Assembly: GCA_902786925.1 (NCBI GenBank)
Contig: CADAEK010000030.1
Coordinates: forward strand, 1 to 40,006
Length of the DNA: 40,006 nt
DNA from: an uncultured Bacteroidales bacterium
GTDB lineage: Bacteria > Bacteroidota > Bacteroidia > Bacteroidales > Bacteroidaceae
Direction of reading: 5' to 3'
Part shown: one piece after another, positions 16,134 through 25,319 of the stretch
How positions within the stretch are numbered: the stretch's first letter is position 1
How the letters are laid out: every line of letters starts with the position of its first letter
Made by a program: the position numbers and the translations under genes
The notes under the pieces: generated by a model
The model's input: the letters and a program-made list of their open reading frames with translations, nothing else
What the model was told of the DNA's origin: nothing
Databases searched by the model: none

Positions 16134-16970
16134 ATGAGAAACAACGTGTTAAAAATAAAGACTCTATTACTATTATTCACCCTTTGTATTTGCGAAACTG
16201 TTTCATTCGCTTCATGTACAGACAAGGACGCTGACAGCACCCAGCCTTCTACAATCGAGAGAATTAAACAGCGAGGGAAAATACTCGTTGGCACGACTGG
16301 CGACTATAGACCATTGTCGTTCTATGAGTCTGGAACAAACGAATATTGGGGATTCGGCATTGAATTGGCAGAGAAGATTGCCGCCAAGTTGGGCGTAGAT
16401 ATTGAGTTTGTCAAGACCTCGTGGCCCACGCTGACAGCAGACGTGCAGGCAGAGCCTCAGATGTTCGACCTCGCTATTGGCGGCATCACCATCACAGATG
16501 CCCGTTGTGCCACGATGTTAATGAGCGAGGGATATCTAGCAAACGGCAAAACCATCCTGTGCCGTTCATCAGAAGCAGAACGTTTTCAATCGTTAGCCGA
16601 CATTGACAAGCCCAATGTGGTCGTCATGGTGAATCCTGGTGGATTGAACGAGAAGTTTGCGAATGCCAACCTTTCCAATGCCACAATCCGCATAAACCAA
16701 AGAAATGAGGAAATCCCGTCACTTATAGCTGAAGGCAAGGCTGATGTGATGATTACGGAAATCACCGAAGCGCCATATTATGTACAGAACGATACACGTC
16801 TGGCCGCCCCACTCCTCAATACTCCTTTCACGCATGGTGAGATTGGAGTGCTCATGAAGAAAGGGCAGGAAGACCTGCTGCAGTTTGTAAACCTCGTCAT
16901 TCGTCAAATGAAAGCCGACGGTTCCCTCCGCCAACTGCATGAGAAGTACAGACTTGTATATGCATATTGA
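16134..16970 (+). CDS. PheC-like cyclohexadienyl dehydratase / periplasmic binding-protein fold
   Basis: A 278-residue exported protein of the bacterial solute-binding (SBP_bac_3) fold. A signal peptide ends near a lipobox-like FASC (about residues 25-28), suggesting a lipoprotein. The mature part resembles periplasmic cyclohexadienyl dehydratase PheC of Pseudomonas in many places: RGKILVGTTGDYRPLSF, TSWPTL, FDLAIGGITI, VNPGGLNEKFANANL and EGKADVMITEITEA, whose Glu fits the catalytic position I recall. PheC converts prephenate and arogenate to phenylpyruvate and phenylalanine. No ABC permease gene adjoins it, which favours an enzyme over a transporter subunit. A plain amino-acid-binding protein remains possible. 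Confidence 0.7.
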   Translation: MRNNVLKIKTLLLLFTLCICETVSFASCTDKDADSTQPSTIERIKQRGKILVGTTGDYRPLSFYESGTNEYWGFGIELAEKIAAKLGVDIEFVKTSWPTLTADVQAEPQMFDLAIGGITITDARCATMLMSEGYLANGKTILCRSSEAERFQSLADIDKPNVVVMVNPGGLNEKFANANLSNATIRINQRNEEIPSLIAEGKADVMITEITEAPYYVQNDTRLAAPLLNTPFTHGEIGVLMKKGQEDLLQFVNLVIRQMKADGSLRQLHEKYRLVYAY

Positions 16971-16989
16971 CTCCCCAAAGAATTGAAAA

Positions 16990-17454
16990 ATGAAAAAGAT
17001 ATTATTTGTATGCCTGGGCAACATTTGCCGTTCTCCCATGGCTGAGGCCGTGATGCGGAGACTTGTCGAAGAGAGAGGGCTGGAAACTGAGTTCGAGATT
17101 GATTCAGCAGGACTAATCAGTTACCACGAAGGCGAAGGAGCAGATCCTCGAATGAAATCTCATGCGTATCGACACGGGTATAAGCTCACACACATTTCTC
17201 GTCCTGTTCGTGAGACAGACTTCGACGAGTTCGACTATATTGTCAGCATGGACGATAGCAACTGGGACCGCTTGCACCGCTTGGCTCCAACGCTGGAGGC
17301 TGAAGGAAAGATTGTGCGGATGACCGACTACTGCCGCACACACGTCATTGATCATGTGCCCGACCCTTACTATGGCGGCGCACAAGGCTTTGAGAACGTG
17401 ATTGAGATACTCGAAGACGCATGCGAAGGAATGCTGGAGGCCATTGTCAACTAA
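16990..17454 (+). CDS. Low-molecular-weight protein-tyrosine phosphatase
   Basis: A 154-residue phosphatase. The P-loop CLGNICRS (Cys8 nucleophile, Arg14) is at the N terminus and the general-acid loop DPYYGG is at about 123-128; both are canonical. In bacteria, such enzymes dephosphorylate tyrosine kinases of capsule or exopolysaccharide export, or other tyrosine-phosphorylated targets. No BY-kinase or capsule gene lies next to it here, so the substrate is open. It follows the PheC-like gene by 19 bases and may be co-transcribed. Confidence 0.9.
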   Translation: MKKILFVCLGNICRSPMAEAVMRRLVEERGLETEFEIDSAGLISYHEGEGADPRMKSHAYRHGYKLTHISRPVRETDFDEFDYIVSMDDSNWDRLHRLAPTLEAEGKIVRMTDYCRTHVIDHVPDPYYGGAQGFENVIEILEDACEGMLEAIVN

Positions 17455-17551
17455 TCATTTTATCAGGTCTGCATAGCGTATGCCACTGGAAAACAAACCT
17501 AATGGCACGAATTATCAATTGTCAATTTCTATTTTTCAATTAAAAAAGTCG

Positions 17552-17559
17552 TACCTTTG
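17552..17559 (+). promoter_or_regulatory. -7 box (TACCTTTG) for mutS2
   Basis: TACCTTTG lies 27 bases before the TTG start at 17586, giving a leader of about 20 bases. Upstream are CAATT-type short repeats (17509-17542). No clean -33 TTTG is seen. Confidence 0.45.
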
Positions 17560-17585
17560 CACGCAACTACGACATTGACAAGACT

Positions 17586-20126
17586 TTGATTTATCCAAAC
17601 ACATACGAACAGAAAATTGGGTTCGACCAGATTAGAGAACGACTCACGGCACTATGCCTTTGCACGTTAGGCGAAGGATTGGTGCACGAGATGGCATTCT
17701 CTGTACATTTTGATGACATTCGTCGGCAGGTAAAGCAGACGATGGAGTTTGTGCGCATCATGCAGGAGGAAGACTTTCCTGACCAAAACTTTTTTGATGT
17801 GCGCCCATCGCTGAAGCGCATCCGCATCCAGAACGCGTGTCTGGAAGTGGAAGAGTTGTTCAACCTGCAACGTTCGCTATCAACCATCCACAACATCGTG
17901 ATGTTCCTTCACCGTTGTTCTGACGACGAGAACACCATTCCCTTGTTTCCCTACCTATATGCCTTGACTGCAGATGTGAAGACATACCCCATGGTAGTGA
18001 AACGCATTGACCAAATACTCGACAAATATGGCCATGTGAAGGATACAGCATCACCCACGCTGCTGATGATTCGTCGTGAGCTGGCTTCCACTGCTGGCAG
18101 CGTGTCTCGTGCTTTGCAAAACATCCTCAAATCTGCCAAAGGCGAAGGACTCATTGATAAAGACGTGTCCCCCACGCTGCGCGATGGCCGCTTGGTGATA
18201 CCGGTGGCACCTGCCATGAAGCGAAAGATTCGGGGCATAGTGCATGACGAGTCGGACACTGGACGTACCGTGTTCATAGAACCTGCCGAGGTGGTTGAGG
18301 CAAACAATAAGATTCGTGAGTTGGAGAGTGAAGAGCGAAAGGAGATTAACCGCATTCTGATGGAGTTCACGCAGACAGTTCGCCCCGAGGTGGAGGACAT
18401 GCTGTTCAGCTATGCATTCCTGGCACAAATCGACTTTATCCGCGCTAAGGCAAAGTTTGCCATCATCACCAGCAGCACAGAGCCACGCATGGAGAACAAG
18501 CAGGTGCTTGACTGGTCCATTGCTGTTCATCCATTATTGGAACTGAAGTTTGGCTCCTACAACACACAACATCCTGACGAAGCGCCTCGAAAAGTGGTTC
18601 CGCTCGACATCACACTCACACAGAAGCAACGCATTCTGCTCATCTCCGGTCCGAATGCAGGCGGTAAGTCTGTCTGTCTGAAGACCACTGGGCTCTTGCA
18701 ATATATGTTCCAATGCGGCATGCCTGTACCTGTGGCAAAAAGCAGCATATTCGGCATTTTCCGCAGCATCTTCATCGACATTGGTGATGAGCAGAGCTTG
18801 GAGAACGACCTTTCAACCTACTCTTCCCATTTGCTCAACATGAAGAACATGATGAAGCATTGTGACGGAGCAAGCCTCATCCTCATTGATGAGTTTGGCG
18901 GTGGCACAGAACCACAAATTGGCGGTGCAATGGCAGAGGCAATGCTGAAGGTCTTCAACAAGAAACGTGCCTTTGGTGTCATCACCACTCACTATCAGAA
19001 CTTGAAGCATTACGCCCAAGAGACTGAAGGTATTGTAAATGGAGCGATGCTCTACGACCGTCAGCTAATGCAGCCTCTTTTCCAGCTCTCCATCGGGAAC
19101 CCAGGCAGTTCGTTCGCTATTGAGATAGCCCGCAAGACCGGCATCCCTGATGAAGTAATTAAAGATGCCAGCGAGATTGTGGGCAAGGACTACATCAACT
19201 CCGACAAATATCTGCAAGACATCGTACGCGACAAACGCTATTGGGAACAGAAGCGACAGAGCATCCATCAGCACGAGAAGCAGATGGAGCAAACCATCCA
19301 GCGATACGAGGAAGACATCCAGCGTCTGCATGATGAGCGCAAGGTCATCATCGCCCGCGCCAAGGAAGAGGCTGAACAGATGTTGAAAGAGTCTAACGCA
19401 AAGATTGAGCAGACCATCAAGGACATCAAGGAAGCTCAGGCGGAGAAAGAGCGTACCCGCATCATTCGTCAAGACTTGGCCGACTTCAAGAAGGACATCC
19501 GCGAGATTGACCCTAACATCGCTGACGAGAAGATTCGCAAGCAGATGGAGAAGCTGATGAGAAGGAGGGAGAAGAAGAAAGAGAAGGCCTCATCGCAAAC
19601 ACCTGCTCCAAAGGGAATGGGCGGTCAGGCTATCAGCACTCCACAAAAAGCGAAGGAAGAAGTGTTGGAAGTCGGTTCTTATGTACGACTCAAAGGCCAG
19701 ACCTCTGTGGGACAGATTCAGAAGATAAGCGGCAACGAGGCGATGGTCATCTTCGGACAGATTACCACCAACGTGAAGCTCAAGCGCCTCGAATCTTGCG
19801 AAGCGCCCAAGAAAGAGAAGAACGTGGCTGCTACCTTTGTCAGCGTACAGACACGCGACGACATTCGCCAGGCCACACTCAACTTCAAGGAGCAGCTTGA
19901 CGTGCGCGGCATGCGTGGCGACGAAGCAGTCCAAGCTGTCACTTACTTCATCGACGACGCTCTTGTAGCACGTGCCTCACGCGTGAAGATACTGCACGGA
20001 ACTGGCACAGGAGCCCTCAAGACCGTCATACGTCAATACCTCAACACCATGCCTCCAGTAGCAGACTTCTATGACGAGGACATTCGCTTTGGAGGTGCTG
20101 GCATCACTATCGTAGAACTCGTCTGA
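17586..20126 (+). CDS. mutS2: MutS2 family ATPase/endonuclease with Smr domain
   Basis: An 846-residue MutS2. An N-terminal clamp/lever region (1-330) precedes the ABC-type ATPase with Walker A SGPNAGGKS (about 353-361) and a Walker B/signature region around LILIDEFGGGTEPQ (about 434-447). A long charged coiled coil (about 530-660), a KOW/SH3-like segment (about 695-735) and a C-terminal Smr domain (about 770-846, LDVRGM and HGTGTGAL) follow. MutS2 proteins suppress homologous recombination or rescue collided ribosomes. The start is probably TTG at 17586, which gives MIYPNTYEQKIGFDQIR as in relatives; no in-frame ATG precedes it. Confidence 0.93.
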   Translation: MIYPNTYEQKIGFDQIRERLTALCLCTLGEGLVHEMAFSVHFDDIRRQVKQTMEFVRIMQEEDFPDQNFFDVRPSLKRIRIQNACLEVEELFNLQRSLSTIHNIVMFLHRCSDDENTIPLFPYLYALTADVKTYPMVVKRIDQILDKYGHVKDTASPTLLMIRRELASTAGSVSRALQNILKSAKGEGLIDKDVSPTLRDGRLVIPVAPAMKRKIRGIVHDESDTGRTVFIEPAEVVEANNKIRELESEERKEINRILMEFTQTVRPEVEDMLFSYAFLAQIDFIRAKAKFAIITSSTEPRMENKQVLDWSIAVHPLLELKFGSYNTQHPDEAPRKVVPLDITLTQKQRILLISGPNAGGKSVCLKTTGLLQYMFQCGMPVPVAKSSIFGIFRSIFIDIGDEQSLENDLSTYSSHLLNMKNMMKHCDGASLILIDEFGGGTEPQIGGAMAEAMLKVFNKKRAFGVITTHYQNLKHYAQETEGIVNGAMLYDRQLMQPLFQLSIGNPGSSFAIEIARKTGIPDEVIKDASEIVGKDYINSDKYLQDIVRDKRYWEQKRQSIHQHEKQMEQTIQRYEEDIQRLHDERKVIIARAKEEAEQMLKESNAKIEQTIKDIKEAQAEKERTRIIRQDLADFKKDIREIDPNIADEKIRKQMEKLMRRREKKKEKASSQTPAPKGMGGQAISTPQKAKEEVLEVGSYVRLKGQTSVGQIQKISGNEAMVIFGQITTNVKLKRLESCEAPKKEKNVAATFVSVQTRDDIRQATLNFKEQLDVRGMRGDEAVQAVTYFIDDALVARASRVKILHGTGTGALKTVIRQYLNTMPPVADFYDEDIRFGGAGITIVELV

Positions 20127-20227
20127 TGCGTCTGCGCCCAAGAAGAGGATGGCTTTTTTGCCGCCTAACTCAGAATCCTGGGCCCGAAGAAAACGCTGAA
20201 ACGATATATTGAAAACTGAATTTGATT

Positions 20228-21472
20228 ATGAAGAAGCTCATAACATTCATCATGGCATGTGCCGCCTTTGCTGCTCATGCACAGACTGACAGCACAACTG
20301 CCGGCATCCAGCAGGCAGTTCCCACCTACCCCATCCTCTCTCCTGTTTCATCTCATGAAGAGCTCAACAAGGATTTGATGCAGCTCCAGTATGGCAAGGT
20401 AGATGCTGCCGTCAAGAAACTCGTGCAAGCCAACAAGCGCAAACGCCAATCCACAGCAGGGTATGATGAGATATTGTCCATCTGCCGCAAAGGGGAAAGC
20501 GGACTTCGTGGCGTGGACCGCGTTGTCATTGTCGATAGTGTGGTGGTGAGCAAGCAAGACTTTCTCAAGGCCTACCCTCTTTCTGCCGACCTCGGCACGC
20601 TGACTCTCTCTGGGCAAGGCGACGTTGTGCAGTACCAGACCCAACTGAATGGTATGGTGCTCTGCCCAGAAGGAACTGATAGTACTACTCTTCAAATAGC
20701 GCGTCACTACATTGAGAACCATCGACTTACCGAAGGAGAATCTATCGAAGGTTTAGGTATCGAAGGCGACATCAACTATCCCTTCCTCATGCCCGACGGA
20801 CAGACTTTTTACTTTGCTGCACGCACAGACGACGGTTATGGGAACTACGACCTCTATGCCACCCGCTACGACAGCGACTCCAAGCGATTCTATCAGGCCG
20901 AGAATATGGGATTCCCATATAACTCATACGCGAACGACTACATGCTGGTCATTGACGAAAACGCCCGCCTCGGATGGTTCGCCAGCGACCGCTACCAGCC
21001 TCAAGGCAAGGTGTGCATCTACACATTCATCCCCAACGAATCGCGCCAGACCATTGACTACGAGACAGCCGATATCGACCAGCTTCGTGCTGCCGCATCG
21101 CTACAGTCTATTACAAGCATCACGCTGACTGACGAAGAGAAACAGGCTAAGGCTGAAGCTCTGCAACGCATCAAGCAGCTTGCCGCCACCACATCTGCCA
21201 CACATCATCACGACTTTGTATTTGTCCTCAACGATGCCAAGACTTGCTACACGCTTGATGACTTCACTTCTGCCGAGGCCAAAAAGATTTGCAAGGAATG
21301 GATACAAAAGACAAAAAATCTCAATGCCCTCAACGAACAGCTGCAGCAGACACGTGACACATCGCCCGAAGCCCGTCAGCAGATACTCAACCTTGAGGGA
21401 CGCGTGATGGAGCTGAAGAAAGAAACGCACCAGCTTGAAAAGCGCATCCGCAACCTTGAGCTTGCCCAATAA
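20228..21472 (+). CDS. Secreted beta-propeller-like (PD40-type) protein with C-terminal coiled coil
   Basis: A 414-residue exported protein with a signal peptide (about 1-18, ending AAHAQ). The middle region carries WD40/PD40-like strands, such as YPFLMPDGQTFYFAARTDDGYGNYDLYATRYD and a second weaker copy. The C-terminal ~60 residues are a coiled coil (LNEQLQQTRD...VMELKKETHQLEKRIRNLELAQ). In Bacteroidetes, PD40 repeats occur in OmpA-like and TolB-like envelope proteins, but no OmpA domain is present here. Function unknown. ATG at 20228 chosen over TTG at 20222. Confidence 0.6.
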   Translation: MKKLITFIMACAAFAAHAQTDSTTAGIQQAVPTYPILSPVSSHEELNKDLMQLQYGKVDAAVKKLVQANKRKRQSTAGYDEILSICRKGESGLRGVDRVVIVDSVVVSKQDFLKAYPLSADLGTLTLSGQGDVVQYQTQLNGMVLCPEGTDSTTLQIARHYIENHRLTEGESIEGLGIEGDINYPFLMPDGQTFYFAARTDDGYGNYDLYATRYDSDSKRFYQAENMGFPYNSYANDYMLVIDENARLGWFASDRYQPQGKVCIYTFIPNESRQTIDYETADIDQLRAAASLQSITSITLTDEEKQAKAEALQRIKQLAATTSATHHHDFVFVLNDAKTCYTLDDFTSAEAKKICKEWIQKTKNLNALNEQLQQTRDTSPEARQQILNLEGRVMELKKETHQLEKRIRNLELAQ

Positions 21473-21476
21473 TAAA

Positions 21477-21495
21477 GTACAGGCTTGCCCTGTAC
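21477..21495 (+). other. Hairpin after the propeller-like gene
   Basis: GTACAGG (21477-21483) pairs with CCTGTAC (21489-21495) around a 5-base loop, 4 bases past the stop. There is no T-run, so it is a weak terminator candidate or an mRNA 3'-end structure. Confidence 0.4.
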
Positions 21496-21510
21496 CAGAG
21501 TCGTTCATCA

Positions 21511-21588
21511 GTTGCGAACAATTATTCATAAGCTACGAAAAATTTTTTGTAAGTTTGGAAATATTTTTCATAAGTTATGAATAATGAA
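21511..21588 (+). repeat. Degenerate 21-bp tandem repeat
   Basis: Units begin at 21511, 21532, 21553 and 21574 in exact 21-base register. Each starts G(T/C)T and ends with a TTTTTCATAAG-like or TTTTTTGTAAG-like segment; the fourth is partial. The repeat lies between the propeller-like gene and the promoter of the nucleoside phosphorylase gene. The unit length equals two helical turns or seven codons, but stop codons recur in each unit, so it is not coding in that frame. Confidence 0.7.
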
Positions 21589-21670
21589 ATAGCGCAAACA
21601 TTCGTGCCCCGCAAATCTCGAACATGGGATGGCGCCTATTCACCTTACCACAATATTTATTCAAAGAGAT

Positions 21671-21703
21671 ATTGCGATTTGTACATAAATGTGCTTATCT
21701 TTG
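21671..21703 (+). promoter_or_regulatory. Promoter of the nucleoside phosphorylase gene
   Basis: TATCTTTG (21696-21703) is a good -7 box. TTG at 21672-21674 is 21 bases upstream. The ATG at 21756, which includes the signal peptide, is about 50 bases downstream. Confidence 0.5.
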
Positions 21704-21755
21704 CATACAGATATAATGCTATCAAAGCAGAGAACAAAAACATAGTTACAAATAC

Positions 21756-22730
21756 ATGAAAAAAAACGAAAACGTGAAAAGTCTAATGATTACAACAGCA
21801 ATGCTGCTGATGGGAACGTTATGTTTTGCCCAATCACATCATTCAACAACTACTACACATATGAAAACATTTCCACCTTCAGAACTTCCTATCAACGCTG
21901 ACGGCTCCGCATTTCACCTCCACATGCGCCCAGAGCAATTGGCCGACCGCGTCATTCTTGTGGGCGACCCAGGAAGAGTAAGCACCGTAGCTGAGCACTT
22001 TACGGAGAAGGAGTGTGAAGTGAGCAGCCGTGAGTTCCACAGCATCACAGGTACATACAAAGGCAAACGCATCACGGTGCTCTCGACGGGCATCGGATGC
22101 GACAACATCGACATCGTCATGACAGAACTCGATGCTCTTGCCAATATCGATTTCAATACACGCACAGAAAAACCGGAGCACCGCACGCTAACCATTGTGC
22201 GCATTGGCACATGTGGAGGCCTGCAACCCTTCACGCCCACGGGCTCGTTTATCGCATCGGTGAAAAGCATTGGCTTCGATGGTCTGCTTAACTACTACGA
22301 CGGACGTAACTCTGTGTGCGACCTCCAGATGGAAGAAGCTTTCAAGCAGCACATGAACTGGAGCCCCCTCAAAGGTTCACCCTATGTGGCTGTTGCCGAC
22401 CCCGAACTTATCAGCCAAATAGCACAAGACGACATGATACGAGGCTACACCATCGCCTGCGGCGGCTTCTATGGACCACAAGGCAGACAAATTCGACTGA
22501 AGATTCAAGACCCCAACCAAAACGAGAAGGTTGAAGCCTTTGAATATGACGGCCTCCACATCTGCAACTTCGAGATGGAAAGTTCTGCCCTTGCTGGGCT
22601 ATCCGCCTTGCTGGGCCATCGCGCAATGACATGCTGCATGGTCATCGCCAACCGCTACACCACCGAGATGAACACCGAGTATAAAAACACAATAGATAAT
22701 CTCATCACCAAAGTGCTGGACAGAATTTGA
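21756..22730 (+). CDS. Uridine phosphorylase-type nucleoside phosphorylase with signal peptide
   Basis: A 324-residue PNP/UDP-family enzyme that splits (probably pyrimidine) nucleosides with phosphate. Motifs are VILVGDPGRVSTVA (phosphate Arg), ITGTYKGKRITVLSTGIG, TIVRIGTCGGLQ and CNFEMESSAL (ribose-binding Glu-Met-Glu). Relatives usually start at a sequence like MKTFPPSELPIN, found here at about residue 36. Upstream of it is a 35-residue extension with a clear signal peptide (MITTAMLLMGTLCFAQ), and the promoter is placed to include it. A periplasmic location is predicted, which is unusual for this enzyme family. A second internal start giving a cytoplasmic form is possible. Confidence 0.85.
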   Translation: MKKNENVKSLMITTAMLLMGTLCFAQSHHSTTTTHMKTFPPSELPINADGSAFHLHMRPEQLADRVILVGDPGRVSTVAEHFTEKECEVSSREFHSITGTYKGKRITVLSTGIGCDNIDIVMTELDALANIDFNTRTEKPEHRTLTIVRIGTCGGLQPFTPTGSFIASVKSIGFDGLLNYYDGRNSVCDLQMEEAFKQHMNWSPLKGSPYVAVADPELISQIAQDDMIRGYTIACGGFYGPQGRQIRLKIQDPNQNEKVEAFEYDGLHICNFEMESSALAGLSALLGHRAMTCCMVIANRYTTEMNTEYKNTIDNLITKVLDRI

Positions 22731-22816
22731 TTGCACGCACCATCGTGACAATCACTTCTCTTCCCCTTTGGGCAAGAAAGGACAAAATCAGCACAAACAC
22801 ACGAACAAGCCCCTCA

Positions 22817-23869
22817 ATGAACGACATCACTATGACATCCTTCGAAAGCGACTACAACAACGGAGCACATCCAGACATCCTCCGCCACTTTTTAGAAACA
22901 AACAACCTGCAGAGCCAGTCCTACGGATATGACCAATGGAGCGAATCCGCACGCGCCAAAATACGTGAAGCCACACAAAGCCCAGAGGCCAGCATCTTTT
23001 TCCTGACAGGCGGCACGCAAGCAAACGCCACCATCATCGACGGCATGACGGCTTCATACGAAGGTGTCGTATCTGTAGCTACAGCGCACATCAACGTGCA
23101 CGAGTCGGGAGCAGTCGAAGCCTTCGGACACAAGGTGCTGACTCTGCCCTCTCATGACGGGAAAATGGATGCAGACGAACTGCACGACTACTTGAAAGCC
23201 TACCACGCTGACCCCACATGGGAACATATGGTATATCCTGGCATGGTGTACATCACCTTCCCCACAGAACTTGGAACCGTCTATAAAGCCCATGAGATAG
23301 AAAGCATACATACCATCTGCCAAGAATACAACATTCCACTCTTCATCGACGGAGCACGCCTCGGATATGGCCTTGCATCAGCAGAATGCGACTTTAACCT
23401 CTCCTGGCTGGCTCACCACTGCGATGCCTTCTACATCGGTGGAACCAAAGTCGGAGCCCTCTGTGGCGAAGCCGTAGTCTTCCCACGCGGCAACGCGCCA
23501 CGCCAGTTCTTCACCATCGTCAAACGCCACGGCGCCTTGCTAGCCAAAAGCCGAGTGGCAGGCGTTCAGTTCGACGCTCTCTTCACCGACGGACTCTACT
23601 TCCGCATCGCACAACATGCCATAGATAAAGCCATGCAACTCCGCAAACTCTTCACCGAAGCAGGACTTACTCTCCGTAACTCATCCACCAATCAGCAATT
23701 CGTCGAGCTATCCAACACTCAGATGGAAACTCTCAGCCAATCAGTCCTCTTTGAAACCTGGGAACCCATAGACGACTCGCACACACTCTGCCGCTTCGTC
23801 ACCAGTTGGGCCACAACCGACGAAAACATGAACACACTCTCTCAAGCACTAAAAGACCTCACTGCATGA
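22817..23869 (+). CDS. Low-specificity L-threonine aldolase (PLP-dependent)
   Basis: A 350-residue fold-type I PLP enzyme that cleaves threonine or allo-threonine to glycine and acetaldehyde, or a related beta-eliminating lyase. Motifs are FESDYNNGAHPDIL, FLTGGTQANATI (cofactor phosphate), INVHESGAVEAFGH, FIDGARLGYGL (Asp pairing with PLP nitrogen) and FYIGGTKVGALCGEA (Schiff-base Lys). ATG at 22817 selected; the 30 extra codons upstream of it are not family-like. mnmE begins by an ATGA overlap at its stop. Confidence 0.88.
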   Translation: MNDITMTSFESDYNNGAHPDILRHFLETNNLQSQSYGYDQWSESARAKIREATQSPEASIFFLTGGTQANATIIDGMTASYEGVVSVATAHINVHESGAVEAFGHKVLTLPSHDGKMDADELHDYLKAYHADPTWEHMVYPGMVYITFPTELGTVYKAHEIESIHTICQEYNIPLFIDGARLGYGLASAECDFNLSWLAHHCDAFYIGGTKVGALCGEAVVFPRGNAPRQFFTIVKRHGALLAKSRVAGVQFDALFTDGLYFRIAQHAIDKAMQLRKLFTEAGLTLRNSSTNQQFVELSNTQMETLSQSVLFETWEPIDDSHTLCRFVTSWATTDENMNTLSQALKDLTA

Positions 23870-25215
23870 CTTCTAACGATACCATCTGCGCCCTCGCCAC
23901 AGCCACCGGTGGCGCCATCGGCATTATCCGCGTCTCAGGCCCCCAAACCTTCGCCATCGTCAGCGCCCTCTGTTCATTACGCTGCGATGCAGCCACAGCC
24001 AACACCATCCACTACACCCACATCACCGACGGTAAAAACCTCATCGACGAAGTGCTGGTATCTGTATTCCGCGCCCCCCACTCCTACACAGGAGAAGACT
24101 CCGTTGAAATATCCTGCCACGGTTCCAGCTATATCATAAACAAAGTGTTGGAATTATTGGTGCGCAACGGCTGCCGCATGGCCAAGCCAGGTGAATACAC
24201 CATGCGAGCCTACCTCAACGGAAAGCTCGACCTTTCACAAGCAGAAGCCGTAGCCGACCTCATAGCCTCCACCAACAAAGCGACTCATGACATCGCCATG
24301 AACCAACTACGCGGGCACTTCTCAACAGAACTCGCCACCCTACGCGAACAACTGCTCAAACTCACCTCGCTCCTCGAACTGGAACTCGATTTCTCCGACC
24401 ATGAAGACCTGGAATTTGCTAATCGGGGTGAACTTCTGGAGCTTAGTAAAGAAATTTACAATCATATTACGAAACTGGCACACTCTTTCGAAACGGGGCA
24501 GGCGCTTAAGCAGGGTATCCCTGTGGCTATTGTAGGCAAGACGAACGTTGGAAAATCTACTCTGCTGAATGCACTATTGAAAGATGATCGAGCCATCGTT
24601 TCGGATATTCACGGTACCACTCGCGATACGATTGAAGATACCATCGATATTCATGGCGCAACCTTCCGTTTTATCGATACGGCAGGTATCCGCCAAACGC
24701 AAGATACGGTAGAACAGATAGGTATCGGTCGTACGTATGCTGCCATCGATAAGGCGCGTATCGTTCTTTGGATTATCGACGAGAAGCCCTCAAACGAAGA
24801 GGCCAACGAACTATTGCGACGTACTGAAAATAAAAAACTTATTGTTGTTCGTAACAAGTCAGATAAGACAAATAACAATAGCTGTAATTTGTTAAACATG
24901 CCATTAGTGCCTATTAGCGCCAAGTATGGCACGGGCATTGAGAATTTAGAGAAGGCCATCTATGAAGCAGCTGATATTCCAGCCCTTACCGACAACGATA
25001 TCATCGTCACCAATGCCCGTCATTATGATGCGCTGACCCGTTCTCGTGACTGTATCCAGCGTGTCATCGATGGTCTCCAGATGCAACTCAGCGGTGACCT
25101 CCTTAGTGAGGATCTTCGTCAGGCTATCGATACCCTCTCAGAGATAACCGGTGGTCAGATAACTCCCAACGAAGTCTTAGGAAATATCTTTAAAAACTTT
25201 TGCGTGGGCAAGTAA
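23866..25215 (+). CDS. mnmE: tRNA U34 modification GTPase MnmE
   Basis: A 449-residue MnmE that, with MnmG, adds the carboxymethylaminomethyl group at wobble uridine 34 of several tRNAs. It has an N-terminal folate-binding domain (DTICALATATGGAIGIIRVSG), a helical domain, an inserted G domain with GKTNVGKST (about 224-232), DIHGTTRDT, DTAGIR and NKSD, and the C-terminal catalytic FCVGK. The start overlaps the threonine aldolase stop by ATGA. Codon use changes near 24410: before it Asp is mostly GAC and third positions are C-rich, after it GAT, GGT and CGT dominate. This suggests the 3' half came in by recombination. The accessory island starts 104 bases downstream. Confidence 0.95.
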   Translation: MTSNDTICALATATGGAIGIIRVSGPQTFAIVSALCSLRCDAATANTIHYTHITDGKNLIDEVLVSVFRAPHSYTGEDSVEISCHGSSYIINKVLELLVRNGCRMAKPGEYTMRAYLNGKLDLSQAEAVADLIASTNKATHDIAMNQLRGHFSTELATLREQLLKLTSLLELELDFSDHEDLEFANRGELLELSKEIYNHITKLAHSFETGQALKQGIPVAIVGKTNVGKSTLLNALLKDDRAIVSDIHGTTRDTIEDTIDIHGATFRFIDTAGIRQTQDTVEQIGIGRTYAAIDKARIVLWIIDEKPSNEEANELLRRTENKKLIVVRNKSDKTNNNSCNLLNMPLVPISAKYGTGIENLEKAIYEAADIPALTDNDIIVTNARHYDALTRSRDCIQRVIDGLQMQLSGDLLSEDLRQAIDTLSEITGGQITPNEVLGNIFKNFCVGK

Positions 25216-25319
25216 ATTTTGAATCTTTTTTATATCTTTATATTTTGAGTTTTGCCAAAATTTCAGTATAATTACCATAAGAAACAAGAAACTTAGTATT
25301 AACATTAAACAAACGGATT

